From positions 3,767,001 through 3,831,000 of the forward strand of contig CP054184.1 of NCBI GenBank assembly GCA_015709715.1: a DNA stretch of 64,000 bases. The letters run 5' to 3'. Shown piece after piece: positions 38,417 to 47,368 of the stretch. Position 1 is the stretch's first letter; each line of letters begins with the position of its first letter. The stretch comes from Nitrospira sp. (GTDB taxonomy: Bacteria > Nitrospirota > Nitrospiria > Nitrospirales > Nitrospiraceae). The translations under genes were made by a program, and so were the position numbers. Under the pieces are notes generated by a model, which was not told where the DNA came from, made no database searches, and was given only the letters and a program-made list of their open reading frames with translations.

Positions 38417-39808
38417 TTGGGGAAAGATGGATCCCGCGATTCCAACGACCGTGGTCCGACCAAATCCGACATGCGGTTGGTGTCCATCCAGCGGTTGCTG
38501 CGTCGCGGCGCCATCACCAATCTGGCGAAGATGCTGGCGCGGATGCATCCGGCCGATATTGCCAATGTCATCGATCACCTCTCATCGCAAAAGGAAAAGC
38601 GGGAAATTTTTGAGTTGGTGCGGGGAGAGGTCAAGCGGGGGCAAGTACTCAGCGAGCTGGACGGCGACAGCATGACGCTGGTGCTGTCGGACTTGTTACC
38701 GTCGGATGCTGCGTGGTTGCTCAAGGACCTCGGTCCGGACGACATCGCGCATATTCTCAGCGTCATTCCGAACGATCGCGCCAAGGAGATCTTGGCGTTG
38801 ATGCGGACGGAAGATTCGACCGAAATCACCGACCTGTTGAAATATCCGAAGGGCACGGCAGGCGGGATCATGACGACGGAGTTTTTCGCGTTGTCGGAGG
38901 ATGCGACGGCGCAAGAAGCGATCCGCCGACTTCAACAGGCGACCGATGCGGAGATGGTCTTCTACATTTATGTCACGGACAAGGAGGACCGGCTTGTGGG
39001 GGTACTCTCCCTCCGGCAATTGTTGACGGTGCCGCCGGCGACTCCGCTCAAGAACATCATGACGCGTGACCTCATCAGCGTGGCCGTCGATATGGACCAA
39101 GAGGAGGTCTCCCGGCAGGTCGCCAGTTACAACTTGCTGGCCATTCCTGTGGTGGAGAAGGATGGGAAGTTGGTCGGTATCATCACGGTGGACGACGTCG
39201 TCGACGTCATTCGAGAAGAGGCGACTGAGGACATGTTGAAAATGGCCGGCGCCGTGGAGGAGGAGGCAACTTCGAAATCGTCGAGTCTTGCGGCCGCTCG
39301 CGTACGCCTGCCCTGGTTGTTTACCAATCTGGTGGGAAGCTTGTTGTCCGGGATGCTCTTGTGGGTGTTTCGCTATACGATCCAGGAAGTGGTGGCGATC
39401 GTCAGCTTCATACCGGTGATCGCGGCCATGGGGGGAAATGTAGGGCTACAGTCCTCCACGCTGATTATTCGCGGGCTCGCGACGGGGCATGTGGAATTGA
39501 CAGATGTCTGGAAGATTTTTTTCCGGGAAGCCAAGATCGCGTTCCTGATGGGTCTGGCCTGTAGTCTGATGTTGACCGTGGTCGGTTGGTTGTGGCACCA
39601 GGTCTTTCTCGGGATGGTCGTCGGGGTTTCGCTCATTACGGCGTTTCTGGTATCGACGAGTATGGCCACCGTGATGCCGATCGTGCTGAAACGTATGGGG
39701 GTAGATCCCGCCGTGGCCGCCGGTCCGTTTGTCACGACGGCCAATGACATTACTGGTATCGCCATCTACCTGACGTTGGCCACCCTGTTCCTTGAGTATA
39801 TTCGATAG
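38417..39808 (+). CDS. mgtE: Magnesium transporter MgtE
   Basis: A 463-residue Mg2+ channel. The N-terminal superhelical domain (about 25-150), two CBS domains (about 150-275) and five C-terminal transmembrane helices are visible. The pore part has GGNVGLQSSTLIIRGLATG and FVTTANDITGIAIYL. The CBS part shows TAGGIMTTEFFALSE. The start may be the TTG at 38417 (with aagga upstream) or the ATG at 38471. It follows era by 52 bp. Confidence 0.93.
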   Translation: MGKDGSRDSNDRGPTKSDMRLVSIQRLLRRGAITNLAKMLARMHPADIANVIDHLSSQKEKREIFELVRGEVKRGQVLSELDGDSMTLVLSDLLPSDAAWLLKDLGPDDIAHILSVIPNDRAKEILALMRTEDSTEITDLLKYPKGTAGGIMTTEFFALSEDATAQEAIRRLQQATDAEMVFYIYVTDKEDRLVGVLSLRQLLTVPPATPLKNIMTRDLISVAVDMDQEEVSRQVASYNLLAIPVVEKDGKLVGIITVDDVVDVIREEATEDMLKMAGAVEEEATSKSSSLAAARVRLPWLFTNLVGSLLSGMLLWVFRYTIQEVVAIVSFIPVIAAMGGNVGLQSSTLIIRGLATGHVELTDVWKIFFREAKIAFLMGLACSLMLTVVGWLWHQVFLGMVVGVSLITAFLVSTSMATVMPIVLKRMGVDPAVAAGPFVTTANDITGIAIYLTLATLFLEYIR

Positions 39809-39853
39809 CTGCTTGAGCGCACTCATCGACCCGGACCCTCTGATGGTGAACCG

Positions 39854-40612
39854 GTGCCATTGGTCAAGACCGCCGCAATCGTATTACACAGTCGGAAGTG
39901 GGGCGATGCCGACCGTATTGTTACTCTGTACACGTTGCGGTTTGGCAAAGTACGTGGGGTGGCGCGAGGTGCGCGGCGGCTCAAAAGTCGGTTGGGGGGG
40001 ATGCTTGAACCCTTTACGCGCTGCCATCTGGACCTTTTCGAGAAACCGGGCGATTCGCTGTATCGGATTTCACAAGTGACCCTGGAAGAGCCGTTCGTGC
40101 GATTCCGCAGCGACCTGACCTTGATGACGGCCGCGGGCCGTATGGTCAACCTGGTGAACGTGTTAATGCCTGAGGGGGATGCGGAGCCCAGGGTTTTTGA
40201 GGTCCTGGAAACGGGGTTACGTACCTTGCTCGACAGTCGGGATGCAGCCTGGACGACCCTGTTGTTTCAGATTCGGCTCCTGTCTCTGACGGGGTTTCGC
40301 CCGCAGACCGAACAATGTGCCGCCTGCGGGCAAGTTTATCGGAACTCCCTGTCACAGTTTTCCCCGCCGGCCGGCGGCATGGTGTGTGAGCGCTGTGCCA
40401 GCCGACAGCCATCTCGATGTACTGCTTTGTCCCGAGGGAGTGTGGCCTTTCTCCAGCAGGCCTTGCAGATGCAGCCGGCCCTGATGAACCGGTTGCACGC
40501 GGTCGGGCAGGTGCGGGCTGAAATTGAGTCGGCCATCGAGAGTTATGTGACCATTGTGGCGGGGAGGCGGCTGCCACCGATCGATTTCTTGGCGAGTGCG
40601 CCTGTCGTGTAA
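39854..40612 (+). CDS. recO: DNA repair protein RecO
   Basis: A 252-residue RecO with an N-terminal OB fold (VKTAAIVLHSRKWGDADRIV and LYTLRFGKVRGVARGARR) and a C-terminal helical part with a four-cysteine zinc site (CAACG and CERC). It loads RecA with RecF and RecR. The start codon is GTG at 39854. The order era-(mgtE)-recO resembles the common era-recO pairing, with mgtE inserted between. Confidence 0.93.
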   Translation: MPLVKTAAIVLHSRKWGDADRIVTLYTLRFGKVRGVARGARRLKSRLGGMLEPFTRCHLDLFEKPGDSLYRISQVTLEEPFVRFRSDLTLMTAAGRMVNLVNVLMPEGDAEPRVFEVLETGLRTLLDSRDAAWTTLLFQIRLLSLTGFRPQTEQCAACGQVYRNSLSQFSPPAGGMVCERCASRQPSRCTALSRGSVAFLQQALQMQPALMNRLHAVGQVRAEIESAIESYVTIVAGRRLPPIDFLASAPVV

Positions 40613-40671
40613 TGTGTAGGGACGGCGTGAGTGGCTTGTTCTGTCGCGTCTGAAATGGAGCTTTCGGCAGC

Positions 40672-41028
40672 ATGAGTGAGACGGTTCTTGAGCCAGTGGA
40701 TATGGAATGGGTGGAGAAAGGCGTGCTGGGGATCGCCTGGAGTGATGGGCATAGGGCCGTGTATCCGGTGCGATACCTCCGGCAGCATTGCCCCTGTGCC
40801 GCTTGCACGGATGAATGGACGGGCGAGCTGCGCTTGAAGCCGGATGATGTGCCGATGGTGATCATGCTGCAAGATGTGCAATCGGTCGGACGGTATGCGC
40901 TGCAATTTACCTGGAGCGATGGGCACGATACCGGGCTCTACTCCTATGCCTTTTTACGTCGGCTGTGTCGCTGCGATGTTTGTCAGCCCGTCAAGCCGGC
41001 GGAGCCGAAATCTAGGCGGCTTCTTTAG
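40672..41028 (+). CDS. DUF971 domain-containing protein
   Basis: A 118-residue protein of the DUF971 (GBBH-like N-terminal) family. Motifs are LGIAWSDGHRAVYPVRYLR, CPCAAC, LQFTWSDGHDTGLYSYAFL and CRCDVC. The two Cys clusters suggest zinc or iron-sulphur binding. Relatives have been linked to Fe-S assembly, but the role here is unknown. It lies 59 bp after recO. Confidence 0.88.
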   Translation: MSETVLEPVDMEWVEKGVLGIAWSDGHRAVYPVRYLRQHCPCAACTDEWTGELRLKPDDVPMVIMLQDVQSVGRYALQFTWSDGHDTGLYSYAFLRRLCRCDVCQPVKPAEPKSRRLL

Positions 41029-41071
41029 CCGAATGCTGCAAGCCAAGATGTTGAGGAAAAAGAATTCGGAA

Positions 41072-41533
41072 ATGAAGCCTCATCGATTGAGCTGTGTTGT
41101 CGTATGGACGTTGGTTGGGGTTTTGTCAGCGGCCTGCTCAAGTCTCGCACCTCTGGATCAACAGAAACGGTGGGTCGACGCGGGTGAGTTGCGCTTGCGT
41201 CAGCTCACGCCGCGCGCTTTTGTCGAGACCTGGGGTGAGCCCACCTATGTGCATCAGCAGTTTACCCATTTTTTCGGAATGAAAGATGGGCGATTGATCC
41301 CCCAGGCCAGGATGGCCTTGGGGGAATCACCGCAAGGGTGGGAAATTGGGCTGGAGGCCGGTGAGGCACTGTTCATGGCCTATGTGAGTCGAGGTCGCTA
41401 CCTTGTGTTTCTTGACGAAACCCTTGTGTATCAGGAAGAAATGTCCGCCGACAAATTGCATGCGATCGGCAAATCATGGAAGCATGAGGCTCAATTTCGA
41501 ACCAGCCTTGAATCCTCTTCTATCGGGCAGTGA
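41072..41533 (+). CDS. Lipoprotein of unknown function
   Basis: A 153-residue lipoprotein. The signal peptide (MKPHRLSCVVVWTLVGVLSA) leads to a lipobox Cys in SAACSS. The mature part is alpha/beta with an FVETWGEPTYVHQQFTHFFG segment and no recognised domain. I chose the ATG at 41072, as the signal peptide starts there and gaggaaa lies upstream; longer frames start in the DUF971 gene. The stop overlaps the glgA start region. Confidence 0.72.
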   Translation: MKPHRLSCVVVWTLVGVLSAACSSLAPLDQQKRWVDAGELRLRQLTPRAFVETWGEPTYVHQQFTHFFGMKDGRLIPQARMALGESPQGWEIGLEAGEALFMAYVSRGRYLVFLDETLVYQEEMSADKLHAIGKSWKHEAQFRTSLESSSIGQ

Positions 41534-43077
41534 TGGTTTCTTTTCCCTCTCAGATTGACCCGATACAAGCCATGCGTCCCCTGCGCATCTGCATGGTGTC
41601 GTCCGAGGTTGTGCCTTTTGCAAAAACCGGTGGGCTGGCTGATGTCGTTGGAGCGCTGGCCGTTCAATTTGCCAGACTCGGTCACGAAGTCTGCGTGGTG
41701 CTCCCCTTCTACAGGCAGGTTGAATCACTCGGGTATCAGTGGCGAACCTATGCTCGGTTGTCAGTTCCTACATCGGCAGGAGACTGCCCTGTCGAGATAC
41801 AAGAGCTCATTGGCCCATCAGAGAGGCTTCTCGCGGGAAGCGGATTGCGGGTATTTACCGTCCGCCATGATCCGTTTTTTGCTCGATCCGGCTTGTACCA
41901 GGACGGCGGGCATGACTATCCGGATAATTTAGAGCGCTTCGCCTTGTTTTGTCGTAGCGTGATGGAGTGGCTGCTCTATATTGGTGAGCAGGAACACTGG
42001 CTTACTGACATATTGCATCTTCACGACTGGCAGGCTGCGCTCTGTGCTGTATATTTGCGCGCCCTGTATCGAGAACGGGCGGCATTTGCCCTTACCAAGA
42101 GCGCCCTCACGATCCATAATCTCGGGTATCAGGGATTGTTTCCCGGTGAGAACTTTTATCTCACCGACCTACCAGCGTCTCTTTTTGCTCCCGCTTCGCT
42201 GGAATTTTATGGGTCGGTCAATCTACTGAAGGGAGGGCTGGTCTTTGCCGATCTACTCACCACCGTGAGCCCGACCTATAGCCGTGAAATCCAGACGGCT
42301 GACTATGGATTCGGCCTTGATGGGGTATTGAAGGAGCGAAAGCATGTGTTGCACGGAGTGGTGAATGGTATCGACGTCGATTTCTGGAACCCTGCCACAG
42401 ATCCCTATTTACCCGCCTCATACTCCAGTCAGGATCTAACTGGGAAAGCCGTTTGCAAGGTGGAGCTGCAGCGGGAGTTGGGGCTCCGCCGTTTGAAAGT
42501 CCCTATGTTGGGGGTGATCACTCGCCTGGCTGCTCAGAAGGGGATCGACCTTATTATTCAAGTTATCCCGGAACTTATGGAGTTGAGTTTGCAGATGGTG
42601 ATCCTTGGGACCGGCGATGTCACATATGAGAAGCAAGTTCAAGGGTTAGCCGAGCAGTATAAAGAGCGAATTGCCTTCCGTAATATCTTTGACGAGGGAC
42701 TGGCGCACCGGATTGAGGCCGCTTCGGATATTTTTGTTATGCCGTCTCGGTATGAGCCCTGTGGACTCAGTCAGCTCTATAGTCTCCGCTATGGCACCGT
42801 GCCGGTCGTGAGAAGTACCGGAGGACTCGTTGATACGGTTGTCCCCTATACGCCTCGCACGTTTAAAGACTCGCGTGCTACGGGATTTAGCTTTACCGAT
42901 ACCACCGTTTCCTCGTTGCTTACGAGCCTGCTCCTGGCGCTTTCGGTTTATCGGAAAAAGGCAGACTGGAGCAGCCTCATTAAGACAGGAATGAGCCAGA
43001 ACCTTTCATGGACTCGTTCCGCCTCGATTTACCTTCAACTTTTCGAACAGTTAGCGGATAAAACTCCAACTGAATAA
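41533..43077 (+). CDS. glgA: Glycogen synthase (GT5)
   Basis: A 514-residue glycosyltransferase that extends alpha-1,4-glucan from ADP-glucose. The N-terminal motif is SSEVVPFAKTGGLADVVGAL. Further markers are LHLHDWQAALCA, the HGVVNGIDVDFWNP block and the C-terminal MPSRYEPCGLSQLYSLRYGTVPVVRSTGGL. The start may be GTG 41530, ATG 41533 or ATG 41572 (MRPLRICMVSSE); all lack a good ribosome binding site, so coupling to the upstream lipoprotein is likely. GC is lower here than in the housekeeping block. Confidence 0.93.
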   Translation: MVSFPSQIDPIQAMRPLRICMVSSEVVPFAKTGGLADVVGALAVQFARLGHEVCVVLPFYRQVESLGYQWRTYARLSVPTSAGDCPVEIQELIGPSERLLAGSGLRVFTVRHDPFFARSGLYQDGGHDYPDNLERFALFCRSVMEWLLYIGEQEHWLTDILHLHDWQAALCAVYLRALYRERAAFALTKSALTIHNLGYQGLFPGENFYLTDLPASLFAPASLEFYGSVNLLKGGLVFADLLTTVSPTYSREIQTADYGFGLDGVLKERKHVLHGVVNGIDVDFWNPATDPYLPASYSSQDLTGKAVCKVELQRELGLRRLKVPMLGVITRLAAQKGIDLIIQVIPELMELSLQMVILGTGDVTYEKQVQGLAEQYKERIAFRNIFDEGLAHRIEAASDIFVMPSRYEPCGLSQLYSLRYGTVPVVRSTGGLVDTVVPYTPRTFKDSRATGFSFTDTTVSSLLTSLLLALSVYRKKADWSSLIKTGMSQNLSWTRSASIYLQLFEQLADKTPTE

Positions 43078-43109
43078 AAATAGCGGGAGGTATTCTGCTG
43101 GTAGATCGA

Positions 43110-43607
43110 TTAGTGGAGAGAAGCTTGGCGCGAGATCTCTAACTCGTAGAGATGGGCTCTGGCCTGATCTCTGTAATAGGAATAGGCAGCTTGCGTATGG
43201 CTATTCACGACCTTCTGAAAATGGTCTCTTGCCAGCTCAGATTCTCCTGCTGAAGTTGCAAGTATTCCTGTGTGAAGGCTGCAAGACGCTGCCATAGCCT
43301 GTACATCCACAGCCAGCCTTGCGGTTGTTTGGGGGACTTCGCCGGCGAAGGGGATCGAAAGGAGAGCATGCTTGGGGCGGGATGATACAGTTGTGTCTAT
43401 TCGACTCATCGATGACAGTTTTTGAGCGTCCTCCACGGCTAGCTGACTATCTTCGGTCGAAAGGCAGTGTGTATAGGTCTTCCACAATGCCATAAAGCCG
43501 ATATTATCGTATCGAACGGATGTTATGGGCGGGCTAGCCTGACATCCCGCCAATAACAGGGTTGCAGTAACTGCAACCAGCCAGGTTACGTTTCTGGTGC
43601 CAGTCAT
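43110..43607 (-). CDS. Lipoprotein of unknown function
   Basis: A 165-residue lipoprotein with signal VTWLVAVTATLLLAGC and a lipobox Cys. The mature region is helical, with alanine-rich repeats that resemble tetratricopeptide-like packing (ESELARDHFQKVVNSHTQAA). No family is recognised. I favour the ATG at 43607, which has gaggg upstream; longer frames go to 43628 or 43685. It lies convergent to glgA. Confidence 0.65.
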   Translation of the reverse strand: MTGTRNVTWLVAVTATLLLAGCQASPPITSVRYDNIGFMALWKTYTHCLSTEDSQLAVEDAQKLSSMSRIDTTVSSRPKHALLSIPFAGEVPQTTARLAVDVQAMAASCSLHTGILATSAGESELARDHFQKVVNSHTQAAYSYYRDQARAHLYELEISRQASLH

Positions 43608-43740
43608 GCCCGTGTCCCTCGACTTCATCGTTCGACTCTGACTGCGCGAGGGAGCAATTGTTGAGCCTGCGGATGGACACAGCAAGTTATTGATAGTACA
43701 GAATTTAATAAATTTTGGTGGCTAAGGAGGTGTGCTGAAA

Positions 43741-43911
43741 ATGAATCAGTGTGATGATTCTTCCACGCGGACCCGTTGTAACTTTTTGGGGGTTGGACTT
43801 GAGTTGGAATTGTGGTCGGGGCGAGAAGAAATTAATAAGCTTAGGTTCGAGAGAACCGATGAGGGGGCACCCACCGTCAGGCCAATGCCAGTTGTACCGC
43901 CCTATATGTAA
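43741..43911 (+). CDS. Small ORF with strong ribosome binding site, unknown
   Basis: A 56-codon frame, MNQCDDSSTRTRCNFLGVGL and on, ending VVPPYM. It has an excellent Shine-Dalgarno sequence, aaggaggtg, 8 bp before the ATG, which is its main support. No family is recognised and no membrane or signal segment is seen. It lies between a lipoprotein gene and an IS element. It could be a real small protein or a decayed gene. Confidence 0.4.
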   Translation: MNQCDDSSTRTRCNFLGVGLELELWSGREEINKLRFERTDEGAPTVRPMPVVPPYM

Positions 43912-44028
43912 TCTGATGTACCCTTGAGTATCCCCAAGCTGAAATCTTGTTGAGAGTTGGCCCCCCGCATGGGCTACAGTCACGCACCAGTACAAGGGGG
44001 GGTCCGATGAGAATGATCACGACGAAGG

Positions 44029-45176
44029 TGTAATGACTTGTCAAGAAGTGACCCCAGGGTTTAGGTCGTGGTTGTGACAGAGCACCCGTCGCACAAGTGG
44101 CTCAGGACACGCGATTGGCGGCGGGTCCATGGTCGAGGTCGAAGTGGGAACCGGATGCGGGAGGACGGTGCCTGACGGAAGCGGAGACGGAGCCGTGAAT
44201 GTCGCGAGTTTCTCGGCCGGGGTGAGGCCAATGAGGGCCATGGAGAAGCGCTCGTGGTTGTAGCGGTGTTCCCAGGCCAGTACGGCTTCGGCCGCCGGTG
44301 CGAAACCGGCAAACGTTGACCGACTCCAAAACTCCTCGTTATCAACACGATGACTGCGTTCGACTTTGCCGTTCTGCTCCGGACATCGCGGCTTAATGTA
44401 GCGTAGCCGCACCCCAGCCTGTTGAACCGTGAGGGCAAAGGCGAGCGAGAACTCTGCGCCGTTGTCGACCTGTACTTTGCGGATGGGAAATGGGAGCGCG
44501 GCCCGAAGGGTGCTGAAGAAGGTATGACTGGTCTGATGATTTTTCCGGGGATAGAGACGGAGAATCCGATAGCGCGTGCAGTCGTCGATAGCGGTGTATT
44601 GGAAATACGTCGCACCCGCCACTTTGACTTCCTTGACGTCCACCTGGACACAGTCCCCCGGTCGCTCGCGACTGAAGAGCGTTAGTTGCCGAGGACGTCG
44701 TGAGGGTTTGCGGCGGAGCGATGGATAGCCGAGCCGGTGGCAGATCCGGCGAATCGTGGCCGCGGCGACCCGGATCCGATGGACACGCTCGAGCCAAATC
44801 CGGGTGCGGACCGCCCCGTACATCAGATCGCGCCGGGCGTGTTCAATCAACGCCACGGTCGACTCCGCAATGCGGCGTGCACGGATCGGCGGGTAGCGCG
44901 GAACCAGGCCCACGAGACCGGCGGCCTGCAAGCGGCGGCGCCACGCTCGGACCGTCTTCCGATCCAGGCCAAACCGCCGCGCCGGGCCGCTCCTTTGATC
45001 CCGTAGTCCGTTGCATAGTGCACGATGGCGAGGCGGCTCTTGACGGTGTGGTGATACCGTCTGGGGATCTTCAGTGTCGTCAACTCCTTGGTCGTGATCG
45101 TCGACATACTGTCCCTCCTTCAATGGTGCTGCGACTCTCGCGCAGTGGAGGGGCCCATTCTCAACAAGATATTTCA
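44029..45176 (-). mobile_element. Inner IS481-family element A
   Basis: An element of 1,148 bp with imperfect terminal inverted repeats: tgtaatgacttgtcaagaag from 44029, and tgaaatatcttgttgagaat read on the minus strand from 45176. It carries one transposase gene on the minus strand. It is inserted inside element B in opposite orientation. No clear target duplication is visible, consistent with a deletion beside it. Confidence 0.75.
44041..45107 (-). pseudogene. IS481-family transposase, frameshifted
   Basis: The start is the ATG at 45107 (MSTITTKELTTLKIPRRYHH), with aaggagggacagt upstream. The helix-turn-helix part reads up to GIKGAARR and then shifts frame near 44975-44990. The DDE part continues in another frame as RFGLDRKTVRAWRRRLQ. 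Catalytic residues are in CVQVDVKEVKV (first Asp), KVQVDNGAEF (second Asp) and PEQNGKVERSH (Glu). Catalytic motifs are intact but the reading frame is broken, so it is probably inactive. Confidence 0.75.
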
Positions 45177-45977
45177 GCCAGTGGGCCGCCGGGTTGGTGC
45201 CGCGCCACCCGTTCAAGCGACGGCGGCGGCTGTCCGAGGAAACGGTGCGCCTGATCGAGCACGTCCGCTGCGACCTGCACTTCGGAGCGATGCGGACGCG
45301 CATCTGGCTGAACCGGATGCATCCCATCTATGTGGCGGCCGCCACGATTCGCCGGATCTGCCGGGATCTCGGCTCTCCCCCCGTCCGACGGACCGAGCCA
45401 CGGCGCTCACGCCACCTAATCCTCTTCAGTAAAGAGCATTCCGACGAATGTGTGCAGGTCGACGTGAAGGAAGTGAAAGTCGCCAGCCAGAAACGTTTCC
45501 AGTACACGCCCTCGACGACTGCACGCGGTATCGCGTGTTGCGCCTCTATCCGCGGAAGTATCACGGCACCAGTCTTGACTTCTTGGCCACGGTGCGACAG
45601 GCTCTGTCGTTCCCCATTCAGAAAGTTCAGGTCGACAACTGGACAGAATTCCCGCTGGCCTTTGCGCTGGTGGTGCAAGAAGCTGGCATCCGCCTCCGCC
45701 ATATTGCTCCGCGGCGGCCTGAACAGAACGGCAAAGTGGAGCGAAGTTATCATATCGATGAGGAATAATTTTAGAGTCGCTCGACCTTCGACGGCTTGAC
45801 ATCAGCGGCTCAGGCCCTGCGTGCCTGGGAGCATCGGTACAACCACGACCGATTTTCCATGGCCCTCCAGGGCCTCACACCCGCTGAGAAATTGGCGACG
45901 TTCCTCTCGCCGCCAGCACCATCATCACCAACCACGCCATGCACACATACGGGGGCCGCGCTTGGCAAGTCATTACA
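45177..45977 (+). pseudogene. IS481-family transposase remnant (element B)
   Basis: A plus-strand frame resumes at about QWAAGLVPRHPFKRRRR. It keeps ECVQVDVKEVKV, then shifts frame near 45510. The next piece reads DDCTRYRVLRLYPRKYHG, then KVQVDNWTEF and PEQNGKVERSYH, then breaks again near 45770. A third piece reads ALRAWEHRYNHDRFSMALQG. At least two frame breaks and the missing N-terminal part mean it is dead. Confidence 0.75.
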
Positions 45978-46592
45978 CTAGGATCGAAAGACCTGAACTA
46001 GGACTCCTGTCCGAGTTGTGGAGTTTGTCTTTCTCATGATGTGTTTAATGTGCTCTTTAACGGTCTGCTCCGTAATCTTGAGAGCGTTTGCTATTTCTTT
46101 GTTCGTCCATCCTTTAGCTAGGTTTTCAATAACTGTCTGCTCTCTGTTGGTAAGCTGAAATCGTTCTTTGGCCTGATCTGTATTCAGATGATTGCGGCGT
46201 CCTAGTTCTTCCATCGTGACAACTAGGCGAGCATGCTGAATCCCTTCTCGGTCGGGCAGGCCAAAGCCTCTCAGAAGTATCGGCTGGTTAGGATTCCCCG
46301 CGATTCGCTTGATTTCAAATTGTTCCCAATCTTTTGCTTCGGTGCGAACTTGAAGAGCTTTGATGATCTCAGCGCAAAGTTCTGTTAGTACGGCTGGGAG
46401 CACACCGTTGGCGGTCTTGGGTAGCCCTCCCCCGGTATGGCTGATGTGCATTAGCTTGGACAGCTCGGCGGCTTGTCGATTCATGTGGAGCAGTTGCATT
46501 GAAGAAGACAAAACTACGATTCCAGACCCGGCGCGCTGATCAGCAAGAGAGTCTACATTGTCCTGTGTTTGAGCGGTGTTCTGATTCACCAT
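45978..46592 (-). CDS. LuxR-type transcriptional regulator
   Basis: A 204-residue regulator. The N-terminal part (about 20-130) looks like a PAS-type sensor (GIVVLSSSMQLLHMNRQAAE). The C-terminal GerE/LuxR helix-turn-helix is clear: LTNREQTVIENLAKGWTNKE and ITEQTVKEHIKHIMRK. Its stop codon directly touches the outer end of IS element B, but the domain looks complete. It faces away from the polysaccharide operon, with 776 bp between them. It may control that operon; this is inference from position. Confidence 0.85.
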   Translation of the reverse strand: MVNQNTAQTQDNVDSLADQRAGSGIVVLSSSMQLLHMNRQAAELSKLMHISHTGGGLPKTANGVLPAVLTELCAEIIKALQVRTEAKDWEQFEIKRIAGNPNQPILLRGFGLPDREGIQHARLVVTMEELGRRNHLNTDQAKERFQLTNREQTVIENLAKGWTNKEIANALKITEQTVKEHIKHIMRKTNSTTRTGVLVQVFRS

Positions 46593-47368
46593 GCCACTCC
46601 TATGCTTGGTTCCCTGACTGGGATAACGGCCCTGTGTCTATAGCGTGGATCCACTTCTAGTAAGGCTACATAATACTTTTGAGGTAGTCAAATGACGCTT
46701 TAGGGGGATGTAGTTCTTCTTCGTTGGTATTGTTCGAGCAGAAGGAGCGCACTATACTTTCGACTCAATTTCTTTACGCAAACAGTATGCCACAACCTCT
46801 TCCGTGTTGAACAAACCTTATAAGCGATGAGCATCGTTGTGGAAGATCTGATATAAAGGCTATTCTTGTTTTTCTCCGGTTCATGAAGGGTATCATTCAG
46901 ATTTGTGGCTGAAAGGACGTTCTCGCTGGCGCACGAGAAGCATCGCAGAGGGTCATTCTTTCTCAGCTTTGGGGGAATGATGACCTATTGGTTCAGGCCT
47001 AATGCGCGCAAATCGTACAATGTCGATCAGTTATATTACGTATATGCGATATTTCTCAGGGCTGATCTCAAGGGAAGGATCGTGCCGAGGGAATGCTTTC
47101 TCTCTGGATATTAGTAGTAGGAGAATACCTCTTCTGATGGATCAGGCTCCATTGCGCGATCAAGTGATGGAAGTTACGTGCCGACCTCAGTTGAAAGTGC
47201 CAAGATTCCCACATTGGCTGAAGTTCGTTGGACTAGGAGATTGCCGCTTGGTCCTTCCAGAGAATAGGGCCTACTTTGCAGGACTTAAGTTTCTCTTCTC
47301 TGTCAGTTAATAGCAGTGGTAGGCTCATCTGTCAGACTGGTGGTCGTATTATCGAGGGAGAAAGCGTT
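46593..47368. other. Long low-GC intergenic region upstream of the polysaccharide operon
   Basis: 776 bp between the divergent LuxR gene and the first export gene. It must hold both promoters and a long leader. Short frames inside (for example 47138-47310) have weak ribosome binding sites and no family. A GG-N10-GC pattern (tggcgcacgagaagca at 46927) resembles a sigma54 -24/-12 site but is imperfect. No terminator or known riboswitch is recognised. Confidence 0.45.

Larger units (their letters stand above)
43940..45977 (+). mobile_element. Outer IS481-type element B, interrupted by element A
   Basis: The left end at 43940 (tgaaatcttgttgagag and on) and the right end at 45977 (read inward tgtaatgacttgccaag) are related terminal inverted repeats. 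The first codons of the transposase remain at 44007 (MRMITTK, with a purine-rich run upstream). They line up with MSTITTK of element A. Then element A interrupts, and B resumes at 45177 at a point corresponding to about residue 60. So codons about 8-60 are missing. Confidence 0.7.

Noticed and set aside
43705..43995. Minus-strand frame of 96 codons
   Set aside because: Overlaps the small ORF with the strong ribosome binding site and the IS end; no start signal.
46927..46942. Sigma54-like promoter tggcgcacgagaagca
   Set aside because: The -24 box and the -12 box both deviate from consensus; mentioned only as a possibility, not as a feature.
47002..47310. Plus-strand frame of 102 codons before the first export gene
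   Set aside because: Poor ribosome binding site and no family; it lies where the leader of the operon is expected.
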